From Oleidesulfovibrio sp964593925 (lineage in GTDB: Bacteria; Desulfobacterota; Desulfovibrionia; Desulfovibrionales; Desulfovibrionaceae), in the NCBI GenBank assembly GCA_964593925.1, contig CAZQKM010000005.1, positions 1 through 64,000 on the forward strand: a stretch of 64,000 bases of DNA, in the 5' to 3' direction. Shown here piece after piece: positions 1-8,269 of this stretch; position 1 is the first letter of the stretch, and each line of letters starts with the position of its first letter. A program made the translations under genes and the position numbers. The notes below the pieces were generated by a model. The model was not told the DNA's origin. It made no database searches and saw only the letters and a program-made list of their open reading frames with translations.

Positions 1-51
1 AATTCAAATTCGGTGCATTGCATTGTGGTTAAGGTGATTTGACGGCACTCT
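1..51 (+). mobile_element. 3' end of an IS5-family element (partial)
   Basis: Frame 2 from base 2 reads IQIRCIALWLR followed by TGA at 35-37. This resembles the usual C-terminus of IS5-family DDE transposases (...FLAA-IQIRCIALW...), and the decayed copy at 11.7-12.2 kb ends in a related stretch (TFLAAFKFGTFLWAP). The element continues left of the window. The following bases up to about 51 (ending GCACTCTC) may be its terminal inverted repeat, because IS3-type coding sequence resumes directly afterwards. The family call rests on 11 residues, and the exact end is inferred. Confidence 0.55.
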
Positions 52-577
52 CTACAACAACAGTTTAACCCACTTGCTCCAAATCAAGCTTGGGTTACGG
101 ATATTACGTACATCCGAGCTCGCGAAGGATGGCTGTATTTATCGGTGGTCATCGATCTATATTCACGGCAGGTCATCGGCTGGTCAATGCGCCCACAAAT
201 GCCCTCAGGCCTTGTGCTACAAGCCCTTCTGATGGCTTTTTGGCGAAGGAAGCCCAAAGGTAAGGTTAATTCATTCAGATCAGGGCAGTCAGTATACTGG
301 TCACGACTGGTTTTCATTTTTAAAGGCTCACAATCTCGTTTGTAGCATGAGCAGGCGTGGCAACTGTCATGATAACGCGGTTGCGGAAAGCTTTTTCCAG
401 CTTCTAAAGCGAGAACGAATAAAGCGGAAGACATACAGAACTCGCGAAGAGGCTCGGCAGGACGTCTTTAATTATATCGAGATGTTCTATAACCCGATTC
501 GCCGTCATGGACACAATGGGAATTTGTCCCCAATAAAATTTGAAGAAAAGTTTGTTAGTAAAGTCGGGCGTGTCTAG
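52..577 (+). pseudogene. IS3-family transposase OrfB (integrase), 5'-truncated and frameshifted
   Basis: Frame 1 reads FNPLAPNQAWVTDITYI, then DLYSRQVIGWSM. These are the N-terminal part of an rve integrase core with its first catalytic Asp (WVTDITYI). Near 265-272 the reading shifts by one base. Frame 2 then gives HSDQGSQYTG (second catalytic Asp) and SRRGNCHDNAVAESFF (catalytic Glu), ending at 577 with the usual FYNP-RRH and LSP--FE motifs. All three DDE landmarks survive but lie in two frames, so one protein cannot be made without frameshifting. The 5' third of OrfB and all of OrfA are missing and are replaced by the IS5-type end at bases 1-51. The element's right end at about 595 interrupts the lipoprotein gene on the other strand. 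Confidence 0.85.
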
Positions 578-595
578 TAAAATGGTGGCGATTCA
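568..595 (+). repeat. Putative right terminal inverted repeat of the IS3-family element
   Basis: The reverse complement begins TGAATCGCCACCATTTTACT, a TGA...CGCC start like many IS3-family ends, and it overlaps the 3' end of orfB as is normal for the family. The lipoprotein gene stops being recognisable exactly here, which fixes the junction near 595. The left inverted repeat is not in the window, so the match cannot be tested. Confidence 0.5.
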
Positions 596-937
596 GTTCC
601 CCCAAGTACTGGTCTGTCCATCTTGGGATTGTGAGAGTGCTTTGCTGGATTCACGCTCAACGGCCAGGCGACCCTCTTCCTCAAGATCGCCACCGATCAG
701 GCTTCCCGCTATGCCCCCTGCAATGGCGCCGAGAGTGACCGCAAGGGCTTTAGCTGCCCCATCGCCAAGAAATATACCCGCAACACTACCAAGGGTAGCT
801 TCGGCAAGGGTGCCGGCTCCTTGTTTTCCTTGGCAACCTCCCAGAAGCATACAGATGATCACTGCGGAGGCGGGCAGCTTTGCCTTTGTGGTTATTCTGA
901 AGCATGTACGGTTCTCCCTTCTAAAGAAGTAGTACAC
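593..937 (-). pseudogene. Glycine-zipper surface lipoprotein (17-kDa antigen-like), 3' end cut off by the IS3 element
   Basis: The product has a lipoprotein signal with lipobox LLGG-C (SAVIICMLLGGC), then a glycine-zipper stretch (AGIFLGDGAAKALAVTLGAIAGGIAGSLIGG). It ends in the QTSTWGN motif, which in the 17-kDa surface antigen family is followed by a longer conserved tail (W-NP-TG...). Here the tail is missing because the stop codon TGA is supplied by the first three bases of the IS3 end. The in-frame ATG at 937 gives an unusually long, basic N-region. A good Shine-Dalgarno precedes an ATG at about 907 in a different frame, so a second small lesion near the start is possible. It was probably an outer-membrane lipoprotein, now non-functional or altered. 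Confidence 0.7.
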
Positions 938-1678
938 TCAAGCTTTAAAACTCGAGTGCCAATGTGAAAGGAAAACACTGGAGACAAAAACAGGTAGACT
1001 ACAAGCTACTTGTATCACTTCCCTGCGACTCGTGACTTTCCGCTTTAGCCCTGTGGCGAATTTGTAAAATTTTTTAACTGAATACAAAATAGTTCGGACT
1101 CTGTCAATTTGTATACAAGTGTGAATTTGAGATACATTTGGACAAAGTTGGCTGCACATTTGCAAAGCACATTTTGTGCGGGATTTGCCTTATACTTTAT
1201 CCAAAAAGATACTGGTACAATTTGGTTGTACTATGGTTATGTAGTCTGCAGTATGGGCCGCGATGTTTTTCATGCGTCCGCTTCAGGCTGCGCTGGATTG
1301 AAGAGCTTTCCCGGCAGATTTTCCTGATGCCCCTCCCCGCCGTAGGCTCTCAAAGAATGCTACTTTACCGTTGTGCATGGTGCATAGGCCTGTCTGCTTC
1401 GTTTGTTTTTTGGGGCAGGCCAGAAAGGAGCAAGATCTGGATGTTGATGGTTTTTCAAGAATCCGGGGTGTATGCATTTGTATGTATAATACAGCAGTAT
1501 TTTTTTGTAATGCTGTTTTTGGGAAGATCATGCATGAATTCTATTGGGTATAATTTGTTTGTTATTGTATATATAATTTTCTTATTTGTATATTCCCATG
1601 CATAAATATTTGATCTAGTATAGAGAACTATAGCAAAATTGACATCTTGCGTGTCAACTTTTGATAGAATAACGAAAA
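938..1678. other. Intergenic region with no recognised gene
   Basis: About 740 bp. Several short frames exist, up to 155 codons on the plus strand, but they are Cys/Trp/Phe-rich, match no family I know and lack ribosome-binding sites. The stretch at 1550-1670 is strongly AT-rich. It may be residue from decayed mobile DNA. Confidence 0.5.
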
Positions 1679-1707
1679 AGCACATGTATAGTGCATGTGC
1701 GCATTTT
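1675..1707. terminator. Bidirectional intrinsic terminator after the PilZ gene
   Basis: GCACATG (1680-1686) pairs with CATGTGC (1694-1700). On the minus strand the stem is followed by TTTTTC (complement of 1674-1679), and on the plus strand by a T-run at 1703-1709. It lies 40 bp beyond the stop of the minus-strand PilZ gene. Confidence 0.75.
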
Positions 1708-1739
1708 TTTAATGATTTTTATATAATTTTTTAAGCTGT

Positions 1740-2144
1740 CTATCTCTTTGTATTGCGTGTTGCTTTATCTACAAGTGAGCGTAGTGCGCTGTATATGTCT
1801 GCATCAATATCAATAAACTTTACGCCAATATTATAGGCACTACTTTTTTGATCAACCCATGCTACTTCGCCGATGGCTTGCATATATTGTTCGGCATCGT
1901 TTTCGTATATTTTAAGAAAGCTGGGAGAGTACTTGTTTAACGTGGGGATATGTACTTTGAGCTGTAATTTGTCTCCTGGGGTGAAGCGAACGGGCGACTC
2001 AAAGCATACTCCTCCAGCACTGATATCTGCGCAATTGGATGAAATGCGACGTTGGCTGGAAAAGGGGAATTGTAGGATGCTGGCTTCAATGGAAAAATTT
2101 TTGGGGAGTCTGGTATAGCGACGTTTGTCAACTGGGTGCTGCAT
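1740..2144 (-). CDS. PilZ domain protein (putative c-di-GMP receptor)
   Basis: A 134-residue protein that is essentially one PilZ domain. The c-di-GMP-binding signatures are intact: RRxxR at residues 8-12 (DKRRYTR) and DxSxxG at 40-45 (DISAGG). Single-domain PilZ proteins bind c-di-GMP and typically modulate motility, exopolysaccharide or secretion by protein contacts. The ATG at 2144 is preceded by AAAGGAGG at close spacing. It is a single gene with its own terminator, and no cyclase or phosphodiesterase is nearby, so its target is unknown. There is no signal peptide, so it should be cytoplasmic. Confidence 0.88.
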   Translation of the reverse strand: MQHPVDKRRYTRLPKNFSIEASILQFPFSSQRRISSNCADISAGGVCFESPVRFTPGDKLQLKVHIPTLNKYSPSFLKIYENDAEQYMQAIGEVAWVDQKSSAYNIGVKFIDIDADIYSALRSLVDKATRNTKR

Positions 2145-2537
2145 AAGGGGGCCTCCTTTTTTCTGTGCAGTAGGTAAAATTGTGAATCTGGAGAACTACT
2201 GTAGTGTAGCAGATTACTGTGTATAAGACAAACATATTGCGGTATCTAGGATAATGTATGCGATGTTTGGGAGGGTATTTTTTTAAAGCTGATATTATGG
2301 CCTGTTAGGTTGGGATTTTTTTGGATTTTGAGGATTGATGGGGCGGGCAGCTTACTGGGGGGGGAGCGCCATGGAGTACGTTATTTTGCCAGGTGCGTTT
2401 TTGAAGGTAATGGGGTAAGTCTACTGCATATGCCCTGCTTGTGCATTTCGGTGTGCCATGGCGCAGGGGCTTGCTCATGCCGGTAGTGGGAAGCAAGTGC
2501 GTGGGCTATATTTGTGAAACGTGGATAAGGGATACGT
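2145..2537. other. Intergenic region between divergent PilZ and YchJ-like genes
   Basis: About 390 bp between divergently transcribed genes. It must hold promoters for both, but I could not place a convincing -35/-10 pair. A T/G-rich stretch lies at 2275-2340. No gene is recognised. Confidence 0.5.
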
Positions 2538-3026
2538 ATGATTCAGTGTTATTGTGGCTCGGGGCGTGTGTATGATAAGTGCTGTGGCCCGCTTGTTGCG
2601 GGGAGGGAGCACGCTGTCACTGCGGAGGCGTTGATGCGGTCGCGTTTCAGCGCACATTGTGTGGGTGAGTATGGCTACCTCGAAGTAACGGCCTGTCCCC
2701 GTCTGCATGGGGGGATATCAGCGGAGGAGATTCAGGAGTGGTCGACGCATATGCACTGGAACAAGCTGACCGTGCTACGTGTTGAGGGCGGTAGCGAGCA
2801 GGATAGCCGGGGCGTGGTGGAGTTTCAGGCCGAGTACACCATGCGTGGTGTTCCGCAGATATTGCATGAAACCAGTACCTTTGTGCGCAGCGACAGGCAG
2901 TGGTGCTATGAGGATGGGCATGTGCATAGCCGGACTATACGCCGTGAAGCCCCAAAAACAGGCCGAAATGCCCCATGCGCTTGTGGTAGTGGCCAAAAAT
3001 TTAAAAAGTGTTGTGGCCGTGTGTAG
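2538..3026 (+). CDS. YchJ-like protein with two SEC-C zinc motifs (UPF0225)
   Basis: A 162-residue protein with a SEC-C motif at each end. The N-terminal one is CYCGSGRVYDKCCG (Cys4, Cys6, Cys15, Cys16) and the C-terminal one is CACGSGQKFKKCCG. Between them is the NTF2-like YchJ middle domain (LMRSRFSAHCVGEYGYL... VEFQAEYTM). SEC-C motifs bind zinc, and in SecA the motif mediates SecB and ribosome contact. The function of YchJ proteins is not established. Length fits the family (about 150-160). The start is ATG at 2538. The Shine-Dalgarno is weak. Confidence 0.88.
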   Translation: MIQCYCGSGRVYDKCCGPLVAGREHAVTAEALMRSRFSAHCVGEYGYLEVTACPRLHGGISAEEIQEWSTHMHWNKLTVLRVEGGSEQDSRGVVEFQAEYTMRGVPQILHETSTFVRSDRQWCYEDGHVHSRTIRREAPKTGRNAPCACGSGQKFKKCCGRV

Positions 3027-3138
3027 CTTTTGCGCTGCATATGGCTTGCGCATTGTGTACCGGGGTGGGGTATCAGTGTAGTAACGGTATTGCAGAGAGG
3101 CGGGGAATGCCGGTCGTAGAGCCATTGATTGAAATACC

Positions 3139-3489
3139 ATGGCAAGCGTAAAACCCATTAGGGCAATCAGACGTTTTTGCCTGGCCTGCCAGGGGGGGGC
3201 GGTAAAAAGGGTGGCACAGTGCAGTGACCTGGAATGCCCCCTGTACTTGTACCGCTACGGGGAAGAGTTGCGGGTGGGCGCACGCTCAAGTGTGCAGGCC
3301 ATTCGTTGCTACTGCCTTGTGTGCAGTGGCGATCAGCGGGCTGAGGTCCGTCATTGCGCTGCACGCCATGGTTGCGCCCTGTGGTCGTTCCGGTTTGGCT
3401 GTACGCCGGATACATGGCGTCGGGTGCGTGCCAGGAGGGCTAGGCCAAGGGCGTTACTATTGCCCGGCATGAAGTACTTCGGGGCATGA
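3139..3489 (+). CDS. Cys-rich protein with two tandem CxxC repeats, function unknown
   Basis: A 116-residue basic protein. An internal repeat of about 45 residues occurs twice: IRRFCLACQGG...V..CSDLECPLYLYRYG, then IRCYCLVCSGDQ..EVRHCAARHGCALWSFRFG. Each unit carries four cysteines in CxxC-x8-10-C-x4-C spacing, as in a treble-clef or rubredoxin-like zinc site, so two zinc ions are predicted. I recall similar short Cys-rich hypothetical proteins from Desulfovibrio and phage genomes, but no function. It follows the ychJ-like gene in the same direction after 112 bp. The ATG at 3139 lacks a clear Shine-Dalgarno. The internal repeat argues that it is real. Confidence 0.65.
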   Translation: MASVKPIRAIRRFCLACQGGAVKRVAQCSDLECPLYLYRYGEELRVGARSSVQAIRCYCLVCSGDQRAEVRHCAARHGCALWSFRFGCTPDTWRRVRARRARPRALLLPGMKYFGA

Positions 3490-3593
3490 TGTGGCAGTGA
3501 AAGTCTGCCCATGCCCTATTGTAGGGCTGCGGTGCAGAAAGGCCATCTTGTACGAAGTGGTGCTCTCAGGGGATGTGTGCCGAGGCATCCACG

Positions 3594-4076
3594 CTACAGC
3601 TTATAGCCAATGGAACGCAGTAGCGCTTTGCGTTTGGCGATATCGCTTTCTGTTTCTATGCCCTTGGGAGAAAACCCATCCACTACGCCCAAGAGCCCTC
3701 GTCCTTGGGGCGTTTGTGCTACAATGCCCTGCACGGGGTTTGCCGTGGCACAAAAAATACGTACCACCTCAGGAACTTGGCGTATTGTGTTCAAGATATT
3801 GATGGGAAATATGTCTCGCATGAACATGATGAATGTGTGACCGCACCCCAGTGCCTGCGCGTTGGCAATTGCGAGCTGTGTCAGGGTAGGGTCAGTACCG
3901 CTCCAGCGGATAAGGCATTCTGCTGATGCTTCACAAAACGCAAGGCCAAAAGTTGCTCCGGGAACGGTATTCACAACGGCCTCATGCAGATCCTCCACTG
4001 TTTTGATAAAATGAGACTGCCCTAAAATCAGATTGTGTTGTTCCGGATTTTCTACGGGGATGGTGAGTAGCTGCAA
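3594..4076 (-). CDS. Adenosine-specific kinase-like protein (DUF355 family)
   Basis: A 160-residue protein matching the small family annotated as adenosine-specific kinase (archaeal AF1403-like). Recognisable family segments are NLILGQSHFIKTVEDLHEAV near the N-terminus, GLAFCEASAECLIRWSGTD, the GCGHTFIMFMRD segment and FCATANPVQGIVAQT....GVVDG. The start is TTG at 4076, with AAAGGAGG four bases upstream. No later ATG keeps the conserved N-terminus. The annotated activity comes from family naming; what it phosphorylates in bacteria is poorly known. It is monocistronic and convergent with the Cys-rich gene. Confidence 0.8.
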   Translation of the reverse strand: MQLLTIPVENPEQHNLILGQSHFIKTVEDLHEAVVNTVPGATFGLAFCEASAECLIRWSGTDPTLTQLAIANAQALGCGHTFIMFMRDIFPINILNTIRQVPEVVRIFCATANPVQGIVAQTPQGRGLLGVVDGFSPKGIETESDIAKRKALLRSIGYKL

Positions 4077-4209
4077 GGTGCCTCCTTTGGCTACGATATG
4101 CTTGGTGGTAGCGCCATCATACGCAGGGCAACAAAAGTAGAGAGTTTTCTGTATGCGGTGGTGGAAACGCGCGAGTACTGGTCGCTACAGGGTGTAGGAA
4201 TTTTTATAC

Positions 4210-4240
4210 AAAAACGGCTTCCTGGATGGAAGCCGTTTTT
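4210..4240. terminator. Strong bidirectional hairpin with 13-bp stem
   Basis: The arms are AAAAACGGCTTCC (4210-4222) and GGAAGCCGTTTTT (4228-4240), with a 5-nt loop. It has a T-tract on both strands, so it has the form of an intrinsic terminator. It lies upstream of the minus-strand kinase start and no plus-strand gene ends here, so the transcript it ends is unclear. Confidence 0.7.
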
Positions 4241-4880
4241 GTAGAAGTATCTGCAAAAGAAAGAAAGTAATATTAACCATAGCAATTGGCGTGCCATAAA
4301 TTGCGCGAGGGGCTGTTTTCGTATAATTGCCCGCCACAGCTCGTTATTGTGTGTTTTTGGACAAGCGGGTACGCGCGAAGCGCTGTACAAAAAATAACAC
4401 TACGCCCCCTTTTAGGATGATTGGATACAAAATTTTGTACTGTCTTTGATCCGTTTTGGGGCGAAAGCCGGTGGCAAAGGTTTGTGAGCCCTAAAATATG
4501 GGCGCAGGCTCTGGCTCCATACAATGCCATGCGTGCACGCAGGGTATATACAAAGGCGTTGAGATGATACGCGTGAAGGCGATGTACCTGGCTTTTGCGA
4601 TAAAGCGGTGTGTGAAGATTGCAGCCGGGAGCTCCGCCCCCGGTTGTTCAGGGTGAGTCCCGGTAACTTGGGGTGAAAGGCTAGTTGCTACATTATCCGT
4701 AAGGCTCTGGATACTCTATTTTTTCGTACAGTTAAATACATATTACCAAATACTGATTGACTCTTTGCGGCAAAGCTGAAAAAGAGTGCGAGCACATTTG
4801 CATGATGCCACAACGTATGTGTGTGCTTGGCTACTATTGAATAAATTTGTGATTCAGCATGATTTATAGCAGGAGCTTTT
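4241..4880. other. Intergenic region, no recognised gene
   Basis: About 640 bp. Only short unconvincing frames occur. A GC-rich inverted repeat lies near 4624-4645 (CCGGG...CCCGG). An AT-rich stretch before 4880 probably holds the promoter of the small exported protein. Confidence 0.45.
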
Positions 4881-5141
4881 ATGTTCAAAAAAGTATTTTT
4901 TTTTACTGTTGCCCTGAATCTGAGTTTGACTTCTTATGCTATCGGGGCCTGTAGCGTAGAGGAAGCCACAGCCAAGGCACAGGAGTTTCAGCAAGTACTT
5001 GGAGACGCTGTTCAAAAAAATCATCAAAAACTTAGTGAGTTCACGGCTGCTATGCAGAGTGACCTTCCCAAGGTGCAGCAAGCGAATGGTCTTGATGCCA
5101 TGTGTAAATTTTATGATGAATGGACTGCTAAACTGAAATAG
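4881..5141 (+). CDS. Small exported protein, function unknown
   Basis: An 86-residue protein with a clear Sec signal peptide: MFKKVFFF, then a hydrophobic core and a likely cut after SYAIGA around residue 23. The mature part is about 63 residues, mostly helical and rich in Ala/Gln/Glu/Lys (VEEATAKAQEFQQVLGDAVQKNHQKL). It has one Cys near each end (GACSVEEA and DAMCKFYDEW), well placed for a disulfide joining a helical hairpin. AGGAG lies seven bases before the ATG. It is probably periplasmic. I do not recognise a named family. Confidence 0.75.
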   Translation: MFKKVFFFTVALNLSLTSYAIGACSVEEATAKAQEFQQVLGDAVQKNHQKLSEFTAAMQSDLPKVQQANGLDAMCKFYDEWTAKLK

Positions 5142-6106
5142 ATTGTAGATATGTAGAAAACTTTTGAGCATAGAGGCTGCAAGATTGGTCACACTGCATA
5201 AAGTGGAGAATTATCGTTGTTTTGAATAGCTATAAGCCTGTATGATCCAGAGGGCCACCTCTTTTCTTGCACTGCATGGCGCAGGGTGCTTCTTTTCACA
5301 CACAGTACGCTTGATTTGTAGATGTTCCTCATGGGGCGTATTTTTTTAAGGCTTCTTCCTGGTATGTTGAAACGTGAGGGAGGTGCCCCAAGGGGCTTTT
5401 GTCCCCGCTTCAAAAGAATAAGCCAGCTTTGGGGGAAAAGTCGGAAAGCTAAGCGGAACTAGAACGAGTTTCGGTATACAATAGATGGATATTGCTCTAG
5501 AGGGCGTTGAACGTTGGGGAGTAAAATAACCCTTGTTTTTATACTAAGGGGGAGTACAGTGTTGTGGAGCTTGATTTATGTTTTTTTATACTGGTAGGCC
5601 ATAGTATGGCCCCTCCACCATAGGATAAGGGGGGGGCAGGCTTGCGGCGGCGCTGCCAGAGCTGACGGTACCTGTAGCGATTGTGAGATGTGATGAGCTG
5701 AGATTTTTAAAGATGTGGCAGGCAAGGTTTTTGAGCAAACAAAGTTGATAGCAGTAAAATCCAGATGCCCAAAAACAGAAGGCCCTCGTAATAATTTTTT
5801 ATTTCGATGCGTATATCTAATAGAACTAATACAGTAGCTAGGGCATTTTCTAAGGCGATGGGTAGAACAAAAAATGTATTGTTATTCAGACAAGTCAAGC
5901 TTTTTCAGAGCAAAGATTTTGGTAAGTAGCTGATATTAAAAAGAGATAAAGTAAACGGTGCTGGGGCCATGGACGAGGAAAATGTGGTTCTAAATATCAA
6001 GCAGGGTTACTTTACATATTACGTAGCTTCGAATAGCGAACCGTGTATTGATCCGTCACTGAGTGTTTTTCTAGGGATAACCACGAAGCAGTAAAAGGAG
6101 AGGGCG
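5142..6106. other. Long intergenic region before the chemoreceptor gene
   Basis: About 965 bp with no supported gene. Short frames on both strands (for example 5189-5413 and 5707-5898 on the minus strand) lack ribosome-binding sites. The part nearest 6107 presumably holds the chemoreceptor promoter. No sigma-54 or sigma-28 consensus is visible. Confidence 0.45.
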
Positions 6107-8182
6107 ATGACCATTCGCGCCAAACTCATCATTCTCATGGGGGCGAGCCTTCTGAGCATAGCGTCCGTTGTCTCTCTTATGGCTTATCTTGCACACCAAG
6201 ATAGCTATCAAGCTGCCATGGAGAGTTCAAAAACTACCATCCAAAGTATCGCAAGCTACAGTACGCTTTTTTTCAAGACAGCGGAAGAAAATAGTGCTTT
6301 TTTGGCGGGGTTGTCGCAAACCTCGGCGGCAACAGAGGATCTTCCTTCTTATCTTCATCTGACTGCTCCCAGGCGCTTTGCGCTCCATGAGTTGTCGCCC
6401 CAGGCTCAAGAGTTGGAAGGTATACGGCAACAGATGCTTAAATCTAATAGCTCGTATCTGGCCTTGGGCCTTGGGTCCATAAATGGGGGATTTTTGGAGT
6501 ATCCTCCCATCAAGTACCCTGCCGGTTTTGATCCGCGTAAACGTCCTTGGTTTAAAGCTGCCACGAGCAGCAGCACTGGGGCGGCTTATTCCATTTACCT
6601 GACGGCATCGGGAACTCCCGTGTGTTCTTTCACCCATCAGGTTACGACTGACACAGGCAAGGTCGTAGGCGTTTCCTATATCGAAGTGAGCTTGGCCTCG
6701 TTTTCTAAACGCATTTCCAGTATGGAAATCGGCCGTACTGGTCGCTTGACTCTTATTGACCCCAACGGCGTGATCATCGCCTCTCGCAAGACCGACGCTT
6801 TGTTCACTAACGTGGCAGACAAAAAGGTGCCGGGCCTGTATGCAGTCTATTCCATGTCTGAGGGGGCGCACATGATCAACGTCAACGGTAAAGATGTGCT
6901 GGTCAATCTCTTTGGGGATCAGCGCGGCTGGAAGTATGTCTACGCCATCGACGCTGACGAGGTTTTTGCGGGTACCTACAGTATGCTCAAAACCAGCGTG
7001 TTCTTCTCCATATTCATGCTCATGGTGGTTTGTTCTTTGGGAGTATACATCTTGCGTAGTATCAACCGTCCCCTGAGTCTGCTCAGTAGTACCTCAGAAA
7101 CCATTGCCAACGGCGATATCCATGCCACGATGCCGGACAAAAGCTTTTTCTCGGGAGAGTTACTCAGCCTGTATGAGAGTTTTGCCAAAATGCTTGCCCA
7201 CATTAGTGAAACATTGCGTAAGGTCCAGGAGAGCCAGCAGAAAGCACATGCCGAAGAGGAAAATGCTCGTGTAGCCATGATCAAGGCAAAAGAAGCCGGG
7301 GCGGCAGCTCAGGCAAAGACCGAAGCAATGTTGCTCACCGCTGGCAAGCTTGAGCAGGCTGGAAGCGTAATTTCTTCTGCCTCAGCGAATCTTGCCATTC
7401 AGGTTGAACAATCTGACCAGAGTGCGGCAGAATCCGCACAAAGACTGTCAGAAGCAGCCACAGCCATGAATGAAATGAACGCCACTGTGCAGGAAGTTGC
7501 CCGAAACGCTGGCACGGCTTTCAGCGCATCTGCAGAAACCAAGGAAAAAGCGCAGGATGGTGCACGTATCGTTGAACAGTCGCTTCAAAGTATTGAGAGA
7601 GTGCGTCATATTTCTGCACAACTCAAAGATGACATGAATCAACTTAATGAGCATGCGCAGGATATTACACGGATCATGGGCGTCATTTCTGATATCGCTG
7701 ATCAGACAAACCTACTGGCGCTGAATGCCGCTATCGAGGCCGCACGTGCGGGAGAGGCCGGACGCGGTTTTGCCGTCGTGGCCGATGAAGTACGTAAACT
7801 CGCTGAAAAAACCATGGCTTCCACAACTGATGTCAGCAGTGCCATTACAGTTATCCAGAATAGCACTGAGAAGAGTATGTCCAGCATGGATAATGCGATG
7901 GAACAGGTCAATCAGGCTACGGATATGGCTAGTCGGTCTGGCCAGGCGCTTCAGGAGATTGTAGCCACTGTGGAAGGCACCGCCGATCTCGTTCACGCAA
8001 TCGCTACTGCTAGTGAAGAGCAGTCTGCTGTCAGCGAGGAAATAAACCAATCTATTGTTCAAGTTGACAAGATGGTCAGGCAAACAGCTGAAGCCATGTC
8101 TGAAGCTTCTAGGGCCGTAGCTGACCTGGCAGACCAGGCCCATGGGCTCACTGGCCTGATTCAGAATTTGAAGGAAGATTGA
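6107..8182 (+). CDS. Methyl-accepting chemotaxis protein with periplasmic Cache domain
   Basis: A 691-residue receptor. TM1 is at about residues 8-30. A double-Cache-type sensor follows (about 35-290), including the DPRKRPWFKAA signature and GKVVGVSYIEVSL. TM2 is at about 295-315, a HAMP domain at about 318-372, and the cytoplasmic signalling rod ends near 690. The hairpin tip carries the conserved core (IADQTNLLALNAAIEAARAGEAGRGFAVVADEVRKLAEKT), which binds CheA and CheW. dCache receptors often sense amino acids or other small organic ligands, but the ligand here cannot be read. AAGGAG precedes the ATG. There is no CheB/CheR tether pentapeptide at the C-terminus (ends NLKED). It is monocistronic, with a terminator right after the stop. 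Confidence 0.95.
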   Translation: MTIRAKLIILMGASLLSIASVVSLMAYLAHQDSYQAAMESSKTTIQSIASYSTLFFKTAEENSAFLAGLSQTSAATEDLPSYLHLTAPRRFALHELSPQAQELEGIRQQMLKSNSSYLALGLGSINGGFLEYPPIKYPAGFDPRKRPWFKAATSSSTGAAYSIYLTASGTPVCSFTHQVTTDTGKVVGVSYIEVSLASFSKRISSMEIGRTGRLTLIDPNGVIIASRKTDALFTNVADKKVPGLYAVYSMSEGAHMINVNGKDVLVNLFGDQRGWKYVYAIDADEVFAGTYSMLKTSVFFSIFMLMVVCSLGVYILRSINRPLSLLSSTSETIANGDIHATMPDKSFFSGELLSLYESFAKMLAHISETLRKVQESQQKAHAEEENARVAMIKAKEAGAAAQAKTEAMLLTAGKLEQAGSVISSASANLAIQVEQSDQSAAESAQRLSEAATAMNEMNATVQEVARNAGTAFSASAETKEKAQDGARIVEQSLQSIERVRHISAQLKDDMNQLNEHAQDITRIMGVISDIADQTNLLALNAAIEAARAGEAGRGFAVVADEVRKLAEKTMASTTDVSSAITVIQNSTEKSMSSMDNAMEQVNQATDMASRSGQALQEIVATVEGTADLVHAIATASEEQSAVSEEINQSIVQVDKMVRQTAEAMSEASRAVADLADQAHGLTGLIQNLKED

Positions 8183-8202
8183 TTTTTGGATTGTCGTGAG
8201 AG

Positions 8203-8238
8203 AAAAAACCAGCGGGGCTTTGGGCCCGCTGGTTTTTT
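8203..8238 (+). terminator. Intrinsic terminator of the chemoreceptor gene
   Basis: A 14-bp stem, AAAAAACCAGCGGG (8203-8216) with CCCGCTGGTTTTTT (8225-8238), an 8-nt loop and a T6 tract, 20 bp after the stop codon. Confidence 0.93.
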
Positions 8239-8269
8239 CGTTGGTATCCATAAAAAATTGACTCGTACA

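Noticed and set aside
1138..1605. 155-codon plus-strand frame in the gap before the PilZ gene
   Set aside because: Cys/Trp/Phe-rich composition, no ribosome site, no family resemblance, and alternative frames of similar length overlap it.
2445..2480. Sigma-54-like TGGCGC...TTGC upstream of the YchJ-like gene
   Set aside because: GG-GC spacing is 11 rather than 10 and the -24 element is imperfect.
5707..5898. 63-codon hydrophobic minus-strand frame
   Set aside because: TTG start with no ribosome site, in an AT-rich region where hydrophobic frames arise by chance.
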